A stretch of DNA of 61,069 nt from NCBI GenBank assembly GCA_017745195.1, contig JAGHZW010000191.1, forward strand, positions 1 through 61,069. The letters are read 5' to 3'. How positions within the stretch are numbered: position 1 is the stretch's first letter; each line of letters starts with the position of its first letter. Source of the stretch: Pseudoxanthomonas sp. Lineage in GTDB: Bacteria; Pseudomonadota; Gammaproteobacteria; Xanthomonadales; Xanthomonadaceae. The notes beneath the pieces are model-generated. The model searched no databases. It worked only from the letters and a program-made list of their open reading frames with translations, and was not told the origin of the DNA. The position numbers and the translations under genes were made by a program. This document shows positions 31,473 through 38,417 of this stretch, in pieces.

Positions 31473-32569
31473 TGCCCACCGCCAACGCCCGCCTGCAGGA
31501 TGAGGCGATCGACCACGCGGTCGACCTGCACCGCTACGCGCAGGGCGTGGCGCAGCGCATGGTGGCGGTGCTGAACCGCTCCGACGCCCGTCTGGCGGCC
31601 CAGCTGGCCGAGGCGCTGCTTACCATGGACCGCGACAGCTTCACGGTCGAGCGTCTGGAGACGTTGCTGGCCGCCGTCCGCGCGACCAACGCGGCCGCCT
31701 ATGCCGCTGTCGAGGCGGCGCTGCGTCCCGAGCTGGAGGGTCTGGCCGGGCTGGAGACGGACTGGCAGGCCGGCAGCATCCGCGCCGCCATGCCGCCCGC
31801 GGCCCTGCTGCAGGTGCCGGTGAACGGCGTGCCGGCCGCGCAGGCCTACGCCGCGGCGATGGCTCGACCATTTCAAGGGCGGCTGCTGTCGGGCTGGATG
31901 ACGCAGCTGGCGGCCGATCGGGCTGCCCTCGTGCGCAACGCGGTGCGCGCCGGGTTCATCGAGGGCCGCACGGTGCCCGAGATCGTCCAGCAGCTGCGTG
32001 GCACGAAAGCGCGGCAGTACGCCGATGGCCTGCTGGACCGACCGCGGCGGGAGCTGATGACGGTGGTCCGCACGGCGGTCAGCCACACGGCGCAGACGGC
32101 GCGGCAGGTGACCTACGACGCCAACGCCGACCTCGTGAAGGCGGTGAAGTGGCTGGCCACGCTCGACACGCGCACGTCCGAGCCGTGCCGGATCCGCGAC
32201 GGCAAGCAGTACAGCGCCGACGGCAAGCACACGCCCATCGGGCACAAGATTCCGTGGCTGCAGGGGCCGGGCCGGCTGCACTTCAACTGCCGGTCCGTCG
32301 ATACGCCGGTCCTCAAGTCCTGGCGCGAGCTGGGGCTGGACGTGGACGAGGCGCCGGCGGGCACCCGCGCCTCGCTTGACGGGCAGGTGCCGGAGGACAC
32401 GACCTATGGCCAGTGGCTGGCCCGCCAGTCCGCAGCGCGGCAGGACGAAATCTTGGGGCCGGAGCGGGGCGCACTGCTGCGGGCCGGGCGCGTGAGCTTC
32501 CCCGACCTGTACGACGCCCGCGGCCGGTGGCTCACGCTGGCCCAGCTGCGCGCACGCCTGAGCCCTTGA
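31472..32569 (+). CDS. Head morphogenesis protein (Mu gpF-like)
   Basis: 365 aa. The C-terminal module VKWLATLDTRTSEPCRIRDG ... GRLHFNCRS is the hallmark of phage Mu F / SPP1 gp7-type minor head proteins, usually encoded next to portal. The N-terminal half is helical (RLQDEAIDHAVDLHRYAQGV). It overlaps portal by one base and ends ARLSP inside repeat copy B. Confidence 0.88.
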   Translation: MPTANARLQDEAIDHAVDLHRYAQGVAQRMVAVLNRSDARLAAQLAEALLTMDRDSFTVERLETLLAAVRATNAAAYAAVEAALRPELEGLAGLETDWQAGSIRAAMPPAALLQVPVNGVPAAQAYAAAMARPFQGRLLSGWMTQLAADRAALVRNAVRAGFIEGRTVPEIVQQLRGTKARQYADGLLDRPRRELMTVVRTAVSHTAQTARQVTYDANADLVKAVKWLATLDTRTSEPCRIRDGKQYSADGKHTPIGHKIPWLQGPGRLHFNCRSVDTPVLKSWRELGLDVDEAPAGTRASLDGQVPEDTTYGQWLARQSAARQDEILGPERGALLRAGRVSFPDLYDARGRWLTLAQLRARLSP

Positions 32570-32603
32570 CTGGCCGCTCGGGCGTGTCACGATTGCCCAA
32601 GAT
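32561..32603 (+). promoter_or_regulatory. Dispersed 43-bp repeat, copy B (promoter-like)
   Basis: 38 of 43 bases match copy A at 24304-24346. TTGACT at 32566-32571 and CACGAT at 32588-32593 (16 bp apart) would make a sigma-70-like promoter; the -10 is closer to consensus than in copy A. The element starts in the head-morphogenesis stop and ends at the ATG of a 67-aa zinc-ribbon gene, at the head of a small unit that ends in a terminator at 32946. Confidence 0.55.
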
Positions 32604-32805
32604 GCCGAAGCTTCGCGTAATCCACGGTTCGCCAGACCCGTCACCTGCAGGCCAGGTGCGCAAGCGCGTCCGGCAGTCGGCGCGCGACTGGCCGGCCTGT
32701 CCGAGCTGCGGAGGTCGCGAGACCGTCACCGCCAGCATCGGCAACGTGAAGAACAAGCTGTGCGTCGTGTGCCTGATGGGTGGGCGGCGTGTGGTGGTTG
32801 AGTAG
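32602..32805 (+). CDS. Zinc-ribbon small protein in an insertion unit
   Basis: 67 aa. A basic N-terminus (MPKLRVIHGSPDPSPAGQVR) is followed by CPSCGGRETVTASIGNVKNK then LCVVCLMGG, a four-cysteine zinc ribbon. Small one-ribbon proteins of this kind occur next to phage head genes. It may also start at GTG 32584. It is the only protein gene between the putative promoter at 32566 and the terminator at 32946. Confidence 0.65.
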   Translation: MPKLRVIHGSPDPSPAGQVRKRVRQSARDWPACPSCGGRETVTASIGNVKNKLCVVCLMGGRRVVVE

Positions 32806-32810
32806 CTGTC

Positions 32811-32911
32811 GGGGCGCGTAGGGGAGACGGTTCACCCCAAGGGCGTATTACTCGCCGGATGACGTAGGCCTAGGCCTGCGATCAGCGCACGTTCGAATCG
32901 TGCCCGCCCCA
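32811..32911 (+). tRNA. tRNA-like element with long variable arm (class II-like, possibly degenerate)
   Basis: A cloverleaf of about 101 nt can be drawn. The acceptor GGGGCGCG pairs with CCCGCCCC with one C-C mismatch. TA precedes a D-arm GGGG-AGACGGTTCA-CCCC with canonical A14 and GG. The anticodon stem GGCG/CGCC has the 7-nt loop TATTACT. A 7-bp variable arm CGTAGGC-CTAG-GCCTGCG and a T-arm with loop TTCGAAT follow, then discriminator A. Oddities: no U33 in the anticodon loop, a central triplet TTA (would read the UAA stop), and no encoded CCA. Function is unproven; it may be a decayed or unusual tRNA. Confidence 0.45.
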
Positions 32912-32920
32912 TCCATTCAA

Positions 32921-32946
32921 GAGCCCCGCCCAGCGCGGGGCTTTTT
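32921..32946 (+). terminator. Rho-independent terminator before the scaffold gene
   Basis: AGCCCCGC (32922-32929) pairs with GCGGGGCT (32935-32942) across a 5-nt loop, followed by five T. It closes the unit of repeat B, zinc-ribbon gene and tRNA-like element. The scaffold gene starts 66 bases later. No promoter was recognised in that gap. Confidence 0.85.
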
Positions 32947-33012
32947 CGTTTCCGCGCCCGGCCAAGCCCGGCGCACCACGCGCAAAGCGCCAACCAGCCC
33001 AAGGGGCCAACC

Positions 33013-33666
33013 GTGAGTGAAATCGACCTGACCTCCCCCGAGGTCAAAGCCGCCATTGCCGAAGCCAGGGCCGAGGCCGTGGCCGAAGCGACCGAAGGCC
33101 TCAGGGCCAAGAACGCCGAACTACTCGGCAAGCTCAAGAGGGCGCAAAAGGATTCGGCCATCGATCCGGCCGATCTGGAGCGTGCCGAAGCCGAGCGCGA
33201 CGAGTGGAAGGGCAAGGCACAGGCCGCCGAGAAGGCGGTCAAGAAGGCCACCACCGACCTGGAGGCCGCCAACAAGCGGGCCACCGACACCGAAACCGCC
33301 TTCCACGGCAGCCTGCGTGATGCGCAGCTTACCGAGGCGCTGACCAAGGCTGGCGTGACGCCGGCGCTGCTGAAAGCAGCCAAGGCCCTGCACGGCTCCG
33401 CGCTGCAGGTGGTCGACGAGAACGGCGCCAAGGTGGTCAAGGCCGGCGATAAGGCGCTGGGCGATTACATCACCACGTGGGCCGGCAGCGACGAAGGCAA
33501 GCACTTCATCGCGTCCAGCCAAGGCGGCGGCGGCGGGAGCAATCCCGCGAGCCGCGGTACCAACTCGAACGCTCCGAGCGTGACCCGTCAGGCCTTCGAA
33601 GGCATGAGCCCGGCCGCGCAGCACGAGCACATCGTCAAAAACAACGGCGTCGTCACCGACGCCTGA
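33013..33666 (+). CDS. Phage scaffolding protein
   Basis: 217 aa from GTG 33013. A long, highly charged coiled coil (AIAEARAEAVAEATEGLRAK through DLEAANKRATDTETAF), then LTEALTKAGVTPALLKAAKA and a Gly/Asn/Ser-rich linker before a basic C-terminal helix. This is the usual composition of scaffold proteins directly upstream of the coat gene. It guides procapsid assembly and leaves the head. Confidence 0.85.
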   Translation: MSEIDLTSPEVKAAIAEARAEAVAEATEGLRAKNAELLGKLKRAQKDSAIDPADLERAEAERDEWKGKAQAAEKAVKKATTDLEAANKRATDTETAFHGSLRDAQLTEALTKAGVTPALLKAAKALHGSALQVVDENGAKVVKAGDKALGDYITTWAGSDEGKHFIASSQGGGGGSNPASRGTNSNAPSVTRQAFEGMSPAAQHEHIVKNNGVVTDA

Positions 33667-33683
33667 CCCCAAGGAACTGAGAA

Positions 33684-34841
33684 ATGGCCAACACCCTGAC
33701 CAACCTCATCCCGAGCCTGTACGCCGGCCTGGATGTCGTCTCCCGCGAACTGGTCGGCCTGATCCCGGCCGTCACCCGCGATTCCAATGTCGAGCGCGCC
33801 GCGGTCGGCCAGACCGTCTACAGCCACGTGGCTCCGGCGGTGACTGCGAGCGACCTGGCTCCGGGCGTCACTGCGCCGAACGATGGCGACCAAGCCATCG
33901 GCACCGTGTCGCTGCAGATCACCAAGGCACGCGGTGTCCCGGTGCGCTGGAACGGCGAAGAGCAGCGCGGCGTCAACAGCAATGGCGTCGGCTACAACAA
34001 GATCCTGGCCGACCAGTTCGCCCAGGCCTTCCGCACCCTGACCAACGAGATGGAGGCCGACCTCGCGGCCCGGTACGCCGACGCCTCGCGCTCCTACGGC
34101 ACCGGCGGAACCGTCCCGTTCGCCACCGCCGGCGACTACACCGACGCCTCGAACGCGCTCAAGATCCTGCTGGACAACGGCACGCCGAACAGCGACCTGC
34201 AGCTGGTGGTCAATACCGCCGCTGGCGCCAACCTGCGCGGCAAGCAGGGCGGCAAGGTCAACGAAGCGGGTACCGACTCGATCCTGCGCCAGGGCGTTCT
34301 GCTGGACGTGCATGGCTTCGCCATCCGCGAGTCGGCGCAGATCAAGACCCACACCAAGGGCACCGGCGCGTCGGCGACCACCAACGCCACCGGTTACGCG
34401 GTGGGTGCCACCACGATCACCCTGGCGTCTGCCGGCACCGGCACCATCGTCGCGGGCGACACGATCACCTTCACCGGCGACACGAACCAGTACGTGGTCG
34501 TGACCGGTGACACCGACGTGTCAAACGGCGGCACGGTGGTGATCGCGGCCCCTGGCCTGCGCCAGGCGATCCCGGCCGCTGCGACGAACATCACCGTGGC
34601 CGCGACCGGTTCCCGCAACATGGCATTCCGCCGCAGCGCCATCGTGCTGGCCACCCGTGCGCCGGCGTTGCCGGAAGAGGGTGACATGGCCGATGACCGC
34701 TTCACCGTCACCGACCCGGTCTCCGGCCTGTCGTTCGAGATCTCGCTGTACAAGCAGTACCGCCAGGTCCGCTACGAAGTGGCGGCCGCGTGGGGTACCA
34801 AGACGGTCAAGACCGAACACCTGGGCCTGCTGCTGGGCTGA
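33684..34841 (+). CDS. Major capsid protein, P22 gp5-like
   Basis: 385 aa. MANTLTNLIPSLYAGLDVVS, SRELVGLIPAVTRDSNVERA and QTVYSHVAPAVTASDLAPGV match P22-type coat proteins. An inserted beta-rich domain (about 230-300, TTITLASAGTGTIVAGDTIT ... TDVSNGGTVVIAAPG) corresponds to the I-domain of this group. The C-terminal DPVSGLSFEISLYKQYRQVR completes the HK97 fold. It is followed by a hairpin terminator. Confidence 0.9.
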   Translation: MANTLTNLIPSLYAGLDVVSRELVGLIPAVTRDSNVERAAVGQTVYSHVAPAVTASDLAPGVTAPNDGDQAIGTVSLQITKARGVPVRWNGEEQRGVNSNGVGYNKILADQFAQAFRTLTNEMEADLAARYADASRSYGTGGTVPFATAGDYTDASNALKILLDNGTPNSDLQLVVNTAAGANLRGKQGGKVNEAGTDSILRQGVLLDVHGFAIRESAQIKTHTKGTGASATTNATGYAVGATTITLASAGTGTIVAGDTITFTGDTNQYVVVTGDTDVSNGGTVVIAAPGLRQAIPAAATNITVAATGSRNMAFRRSAIVLATRAPALPEEGDMADDRFTVTDPVSGLSFEISLYKQYRQVRYEVAAAWGTKTVKTEHLGLLLG

Positions 34842-34852
34842 TCCACCACCTG

Positions 34853-34884
34853 AGGGGCCGGACTTTCCGGTCCCTCTTCTTTTC
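34853..34884 (+). terminator. Terminator or attenuator after the coat gene
   Basis: A 10-bp stem AGGGGCCGGA / TCCGGTCCCT (one G-U) with loop CTT is followed by CTTCTTTT. It probably lowers transcription into the connector genes, giving high coat expression. Confidence 0.65.
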
Positions 34885-34897
34885 GCGGGAGCGAGCG

Positions 34898-35086
34898 ATG
34901 AGCCAGAACCAGATCAAAGAGAACGAACCCGGTGTCGTGTGGTGCAAGCCGTGGGGCGAAGACCAGGGCGACTACGTGCGCGTGGCGGTGGGGGACTTCG
35001 ATCCGTCGGTGCATGAGCTGTACGAAGCCGATGGCGAGGCCGCCCCGCGTCGCCAGCGTCGCCAGCGCGCCGAGGCATCGGAGTAA
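34898..35086 (+). CDS. Small acidic/basic phage protein after coat
   Basis: 62 aa from ATG 34898 with GGGAG upstream. MSQNQIKENEPGVVWCKPWG, then VAVGDFDPSVHELYEADGEA and an Arg-rich tail. Similar small genes sit between coat and connector genes in related phages; function unknown. Confidence 0.6.
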   Translation: MSQNQIKENEPGVVWCKPWGEDQGDYVRVAVGDFDPSVHELYEADGEAAPRRQRRQRAEASE

Positions 35087-35089
35087 CTC

Positions 35090-35587
35090 ATGGCCCTGGT
35101 CGTCGAGGATGGCACCGGCAAGAGCACCGCCGAGGCCTACATCTCGGTGACCGCGGCCGATGCGTACTTCGTCGCGCGCGGCAATGCGGCATGGGCGGCT
35201 CTGGCGACCGACGCCAAGGAGCAGGCCCTGCGCAAGGGCGCTGACTACCTCGAGGGCCAGTACCGCGAGCGCTGGAAGGGCGCGCGCCTGACCGCCGCGC
35301 AGGCGCTGTCGTGGCCGCGCTACGGCGTGGTCGTGGATGGCTTCGACGTGGCCACCAACGCGGTGCCGGTGGCAGTGGCCAACGCCAACGCCGAGATGGC
35401 CCTGCGCGCATCGTCCGGCGACCTGCTGGCCGACCAGGGCGCGCAGGTGAAGTCCGAGACGGTCGGGCCGATTTCGGTTACCTACGCCGACGGCGCTCGG
35501 CAGGGCACGGCCTACAAAGCGATCGACGCCATGCTGGCCGCGTATCTGAGCGGCGGGGCGGGGCAGATCGCGGTGGTGCGGTCGTGA
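35090..35587 (+). CDS. DnaT-like head-tail connector (adaptor) protein
   Basis: 165 aa. MALVVEDGTGKSTAEAYISV and ADAYFVARGNAAWAALATDA ... KEQALRKGADYLEGQYRERW then LSWPRYGVVVDGF match the DnaT_2/neck adaptor family common right after coat genes. It is expected to form the ring under the portal. The name DnaT reflects the Pfam family, not a replication role. Confidence 0.8.
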   Translation: MALVVEDGTGKSTAEAYISVTAADAYFVARGNAAWAALATDAKEQALRKGADYLEGQYRERWKGARLTAAQALSWPRYGVVVDGFDVATNAVPVAVANANAEMALRASSGDLLADQGAQVKSETVGPISVTYADGARQGTAYKAIDAMLAAYLSGGAGQIAVVRS

Positions 35588-35850
35588 GCAGCGTGGCGTG
35601 GTTCATCGTCGGAGCGGTGTTCGCGCTGATCGCGTGCGTCGCTGTGATCATTGCGTACAGGCGCCGGGGCACTCCGCACACCATGGTGGCAACCTCGGTC
35701 AAGAATTGCTGGAGCGGGGACTGCGTGAGCGCCCCTGTGGGAACGAGAACACTGGCCGGCTACCAATACCGGGCTTCGCCCCGGGCCGCAGGAGACAGTG
35801 GCTCCAGCATCGATCAGGACTACCTTGCGGCAACGCAATACCTGCAATGA
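35584..35850 (+). CDS. Small one-helix membrane protein among connector genes
   Basis: 88 aa from GTG 35584 (GTGA overlap). VSSVAWFIVGAVFALIACVA then VIIAYRRRG is an N-terminal membrane helix with a basic cytoplasmic flank. The rest has two Cys (NCWSGDC) and polar sequence. Membrane proteins are not expected between adaptor and stopper genes, so this may be an inserted accessory gene. Overlaps of four bases at both ends support translation. Confidence 0.55.
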   Translation: MSSVAWFIVGAVFALIACVAVIIAYRRRGTPHTMVATSVKNCWSGDCVSAPVGTRTLAGYQYRASPRAAGDSGSSIDQDYLAATQYLQ

Positions 35851-36206
35851 CCGCCTTCAACTACGCCGCGACCGCCGCGACCGCGACGCGACTGCTGCAG
35901 CGCTTCGGCGCGGCCTGCACGCTCAAGCGGCAGACCACTGGCGCCTACGATCCCAACACCGGCACGACGCCCGTCACCGTCACCGAGTTGGCGACGACCG
36001 CGGCCGTGTTCGCCTACCCGCAGCGCTACATCGACGGCACCTTGATCCTGCAGGGTGACCAGCAGGCATTCATGGATCCCGCCGTCACCCCCAAGCAGGG
36101 CGACGTGCTGACGTGGCAGGGCAGGGACTGGCAGGTCGTGGCGGTCAAGCCGATCAGCCCGGCCGGCACGCCGGTCCTGTTCGAGGCACAGCTGCGTGGC
36201 CAGTGA
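35847..36206 (+). CDS. Head-tail connector/stopper protein
   Basis: 119 aa. LLQRFGAACTLKRQTTGAYD, RYIDGTLILQGDQQAFMDPA and PKQGDVLTWQGRDWQVVAVK form a small beta-barrel typical of head-closure (stopper) proteins such as the gp16-like families. ATG 35847 overlaps the previous stop. Role is inferred from size, fold signs and order. Confidence 0.75.
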   Translation: MTAFNYAATAATATRLLQRFGAACTLKRQTTGAYDPNTGTTPVTVTELATTAAVFAYPQRYIDGTLILQGDQQAFMDPAVTPKQGDVLTWQGRDWQVVAVKPISPAGTPVLFEAQLRGQ

Positions 36207-36612
36207 CAGCCCGCAGGTGTTCGCCCTGCGCCTCAACGAACTGATCGAGCAGGCCAAGGCCGCGCCGGATCAGGTCGTGCGCAAGGTGGGGCTGCAGATC
36301 GGGGCGCGACTGGTCGAGCAGAGCCCCGTCGACACCGGTCGCTTCCGCGCCAACTGGAATGTGGCCTTCGGTCGCATCGACCCGCTGACCACGCCCAGCA
36401 CCGACAAGGGCGGCGGCCAGACGAAGGAGCGCATCCGCGTGCTGCTCAACGGCTGGCCGGTCGGCTCGGACATCTACTTCACCAACTCGCTGCCCTACGC
36501 CATCCCGCTGGAGTACGGGCACAGCAAGCAGGCGCCGCTCGGCATGGTCAGGATCACGGTCGCCGAGTTCCAGACCTTCGTCGACAGCGCGATCAAGAGC
36601 CTGCCCCAGTGA
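36196..36612 (+). CDS. HK97 gp10-like tail completion protein
   Basis: 138 aa from GTG 36196. VVRKVGLQIGARLVEQSPVD then TGRFRANWNVAFG and FTNSLPYAIPLEYGHSKQAP fit the HK97 gp10/lambda Z-like family (SPVDTGxxxxxW motif, YxxxLEYG). It helps join tail to head. Overlap with stopper gene is 11 bases. Confidence 0.85.
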   Translation: MASDSPQVFALRLNELIEQAKAAPDQVVRKVGLQIGARLVEQSPVDTGRFRANWNVAFGRIDPLTTPSTDKGGGQTKERIRVLLNGWPVGSDIYFTNSLPYAIPLEYGHSKQAPLGMVRITVAEFQTFVDSAIKSLPQ

Positions 36613-37025
36613 GCACCGAAGCCTGCCGCGCGATCCTGGAAAGCAGGCTGGCGACCTGGGCGGCCTCACGTGGCACCCCGCTGCGCGTGGCCTACCAGAA
36701 CGCGCCGTTCACTCCGGACAGCGGCGAGACGTACCTGCGCGCCTACCTGCTGCCTGCGCCGACGACTGCTGAGGACTTGGCCGGCGCGCTGCGGACCTAC
36801 CGCGGCGTGTTCCAGGTCTCGATCGTGCGCCCCATCAATGGCGGCACCGGTGCGGCCCTGAGCATCGCTGCCGAGCTGAACACCCTGTTCCCGGTCAACG
36901 GCCGCTACACCAGCGGCGCGGTGACCGTGCAAGTCATCACTCCTGCCAGCGCCGGCCCCGGCCAGCAGGAGGAAAACGCCTACGTCGTTCCCGTCTCGTT
37001 CGAGTACCGGGCCGACGTGATCTGA
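36609..37025 (+). CDS. Tail terminator protein (lambda U / DUF4128-like)
   Basis: 138 aa from GTG 36609. RVAYQNAPFTPDSGETYLRA, YRGVFQVSIVRPINGGTGAA and SIAAELNTLFPVNGRYTSGA match DUF4128-type tail terminators, the ring that ends tail-tube growth. Followed by a strong terminator. Confidence 0.8.
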   Translation: MSTEACRAILESRLATWAASRGTPLRVAYQNAPFTPDSGETYLRAYLLPAPTTAEDLAGALRTYRGVFQVSIVRPINGGTGAALSIAAELNTLFPVNGRYTSGAVTVQVITPASAGPGQQEENAYVVPVSFEYRADVI

Positions 37026-37049
37026 CCCCGCGCGCAAGCGCAGATGCCC

Positions 37050-37073
37050 CGACCCGCGAAAGCGGGCTTTTTT
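37050..37073 (+). terminator. Rho-independent terminator before the tail-tube gene
   Basis: CCCGC (37053-37057), GAAA loop, GCGGG (37062-37066), then six T after one C. Between tail terminator and tail tube genes; the downstream tail-tube gene has its own GTG at 37115. Confidence 0.8.
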
Positions 37074-37114
37074 GTGCCCGCTCGCCGGGCGTCCCCACCT
37101 GAGGAACCACCACA

Positions 37115-37762
37115 GTGAGCGTCAGCCTCCCCAACGGCTCCACCGTCGCCATCGCCTCCGGGTATGGCTCGGCCAAGACCATCTCCGCCATCTCCAACGC
37201 GAACCCGGGCGTGGCCAGCTCCACCGCCCACGGCTTCACCGACGGCGACTACATCGACGTGGTCTCCGGCTGGGCTCGCCTCACCGACCGCATCGTGCGC
37301 GTGGACGACTCGGTCACCGACGCCTTCGACCTGGAGGGCATCGATACGAGCTCGACCAGCCTGTTCCCGACTGGCGGCGGCGCCGGCACCTGCCGCAAGA
37401 TCACCGGCTGGACCCAGCTGGCGCAGATCCTCGACTCCGGTTCGGAGGGCGGCGAGCAGCAGTTCTGGACCGGCCAGTTCCTGGAGTCCGACCGCCAGAT
37501 CCGCATTCCGACCACCAAGTCGGCCGCCGGCATCAACTTCCAGATCGCCGACGATCCGAGCCTGCCGGGCTACCAGCTGGCCAAGCAGGCCAACGACGAC
37601 CGCGAGCCGCGCGCCGTCCTGGTCACCCTGAGCAACGGCCAGAAGCTGCTCTACAAGGCCTACATCTCGCTGGGCCTGATCCCGACGATGAACGTCAACG
37701 AGGCGATGACCCTGCAGGTCACGCTGTCGCTGATGGGCGACCCGGTCCGGTACGCGAGCTGA
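37115..37762 (+). CDS. Major tail (tube) protein
   Basis: 215 aa from GTG 37115. VSVSLPNGSTVAIASGYGSA, HGFTDGDYIDVVSGWARLTD (an Ig-like inserted part) and QFLESDRQIRIPTTKSAAGI ... QVTLSLMGDPVRYAS. The closing segment is typical of lambda V / TTP-1-type tube proteins. It builds the hexameric tail tube. Confidence 0.85.
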   Translation: MSVSLPNGSTVAIASGYGSAKTISAISNANPGVASSTAHGFTDGDYIDVVSGWARLTDRIVRVDDSVTDAFDLEGIDTSSTSLFPTGGGAGTCRKITGWTQLAQILDSGSEGGEQQFWTGQFLESDRQIRIPTTKSAAGINFQIADDPSLPGYQLAKQANDDREPRAVLVTLSNGQKLLYKAYISLGLIPTMNVNEAMTLQVTLSLMGDPVRYAS

Positions 37763-37773
37763 GGAGCTGAGGA

Positions 37774-38088
37774 ATGGGAGGCAAGCTCAAACTCAACCCG
37801 AACCCGACCTTCAAGGCAAAGGTGCCGATTCCCGTTCCGGGGTCGGCGCCCGCGCTGGTCGAATTCACCTTCAAGCACAAGACCCGCAGCGCGCTGGTCG
37901 AGTGGCTGGAGGAGCGCAAAGAAGACGACGAGGTCGGCGTGTTCCGCGAGATCGTCGCTAGCTGGGATCTCGACGACGAGTTCAACGACGAGAACATCCG
38001 GCGCCTCTGCGACAACTACGCTGGCGCCGGCTTCGCGGTGCTGCGCGTGTACCTGGACGAGCTGCGCGGCGCCCGCCAGGGAAACTGA
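37774..38088 (+). CDS. Tail assembly chaperone, frame-0 product (lambda gpG-like)
   Basis: 104 aa. TFKAKVPIPVPGSAPALVEF and FKHKTRSALVEWLEERKEDD then LCDNYAGAGFAVLRVYLDEL match phage tail assembly chaperones. The last sense codons GGA AAC, preceded by G, form the slippery heptamer GGGAAAC right before TGA, so a fraction of ribosomes should shift -1 into the next frame to make a longer gpGT-like protein. The chaperone binds the tape measure before tube assembly. Confidence 0.85.
   Translation: MGGKLKLNPNPTFKAKVPIPVPGSAPALVEFTFKHKTRSALVEWLEERKEDDEVGVFREIVASWDLDDEFNDENIRRLCDNYAGAGFAVLRVYLDELRGARQGN
38079..38085 (+). promoter_or_regulatory. Programmed -1 ribosomal frameshift site GGGAAAC
   Basis: G GGA AAC in frame 0 can re-pair as GGG AAA C in frame -1. 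The shifted frame reads CTG ATA GGC GCG GTG and joins the downstream ORF (38097-38417) with no stop. Lambda uses GGGAAAG at the same place in G/T. The position directly before the stop codon and the exact phase make chance unlikely. Confidence 0.85.
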
Positions 38089-38096
38089 TAGGCGCG

Positions 38097-38417
38097 GTGA
38101 CGGCGCTGTTCTCGGCCGCACCGCGCAAGCAGGACGCCTCCGCGCTGGCTGCGCTTGGGCTGACGCCCGAGGACTTCCCCGAGCACGAAGCCGAGTTCGA
38201 CGTGTGGCCAGACAACGCGGTCGCGGTCAACGTCTTCATCGCCATGCAGACCCAGTGGCGCACCGGCCTGGCTGGCGCTACCGGGCTGGACTACGCCGCC
38301 CTGCCAGCCGTCCTGCGGCTGGTGGGCGTGCCCGAGCCTGACCAACCCGACACCTTCGAGTGCCTCCGATCCATGGAGGCAGAGGCCTTGACCATCATGG
38401 AGCGCAAACGTGGCTGA
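38097..38417 (+). CDS. Frameshift extension of tail chaperone (lambda T-like, DUF1799)
   Basis: 106 codons from GTG 38097, in the -1 frame relative to the preceding gene and open back to the slippery site. ALAALGLTPEDFPEHEAEFD, VWPDNAVAVNVFIAMQTQWR and TGLDYAALPAVLRLVGVPE are DUF1799-like. It is probably not translated alone but as the C-terminal domain of a gpGT-like fusion covering 37774-38417. The end overlaps the tape-measure start. Confidence 0.85.
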   Translation: MTALFSAAPRKQDASALAALGLTPEDFPEHEAEFDVWPDNAVAVNVFIAMQTQWRTGLAGATGLDYAALPAVLRLVGVPEPDQPDTFECLRSMEAEALTIMERKRG

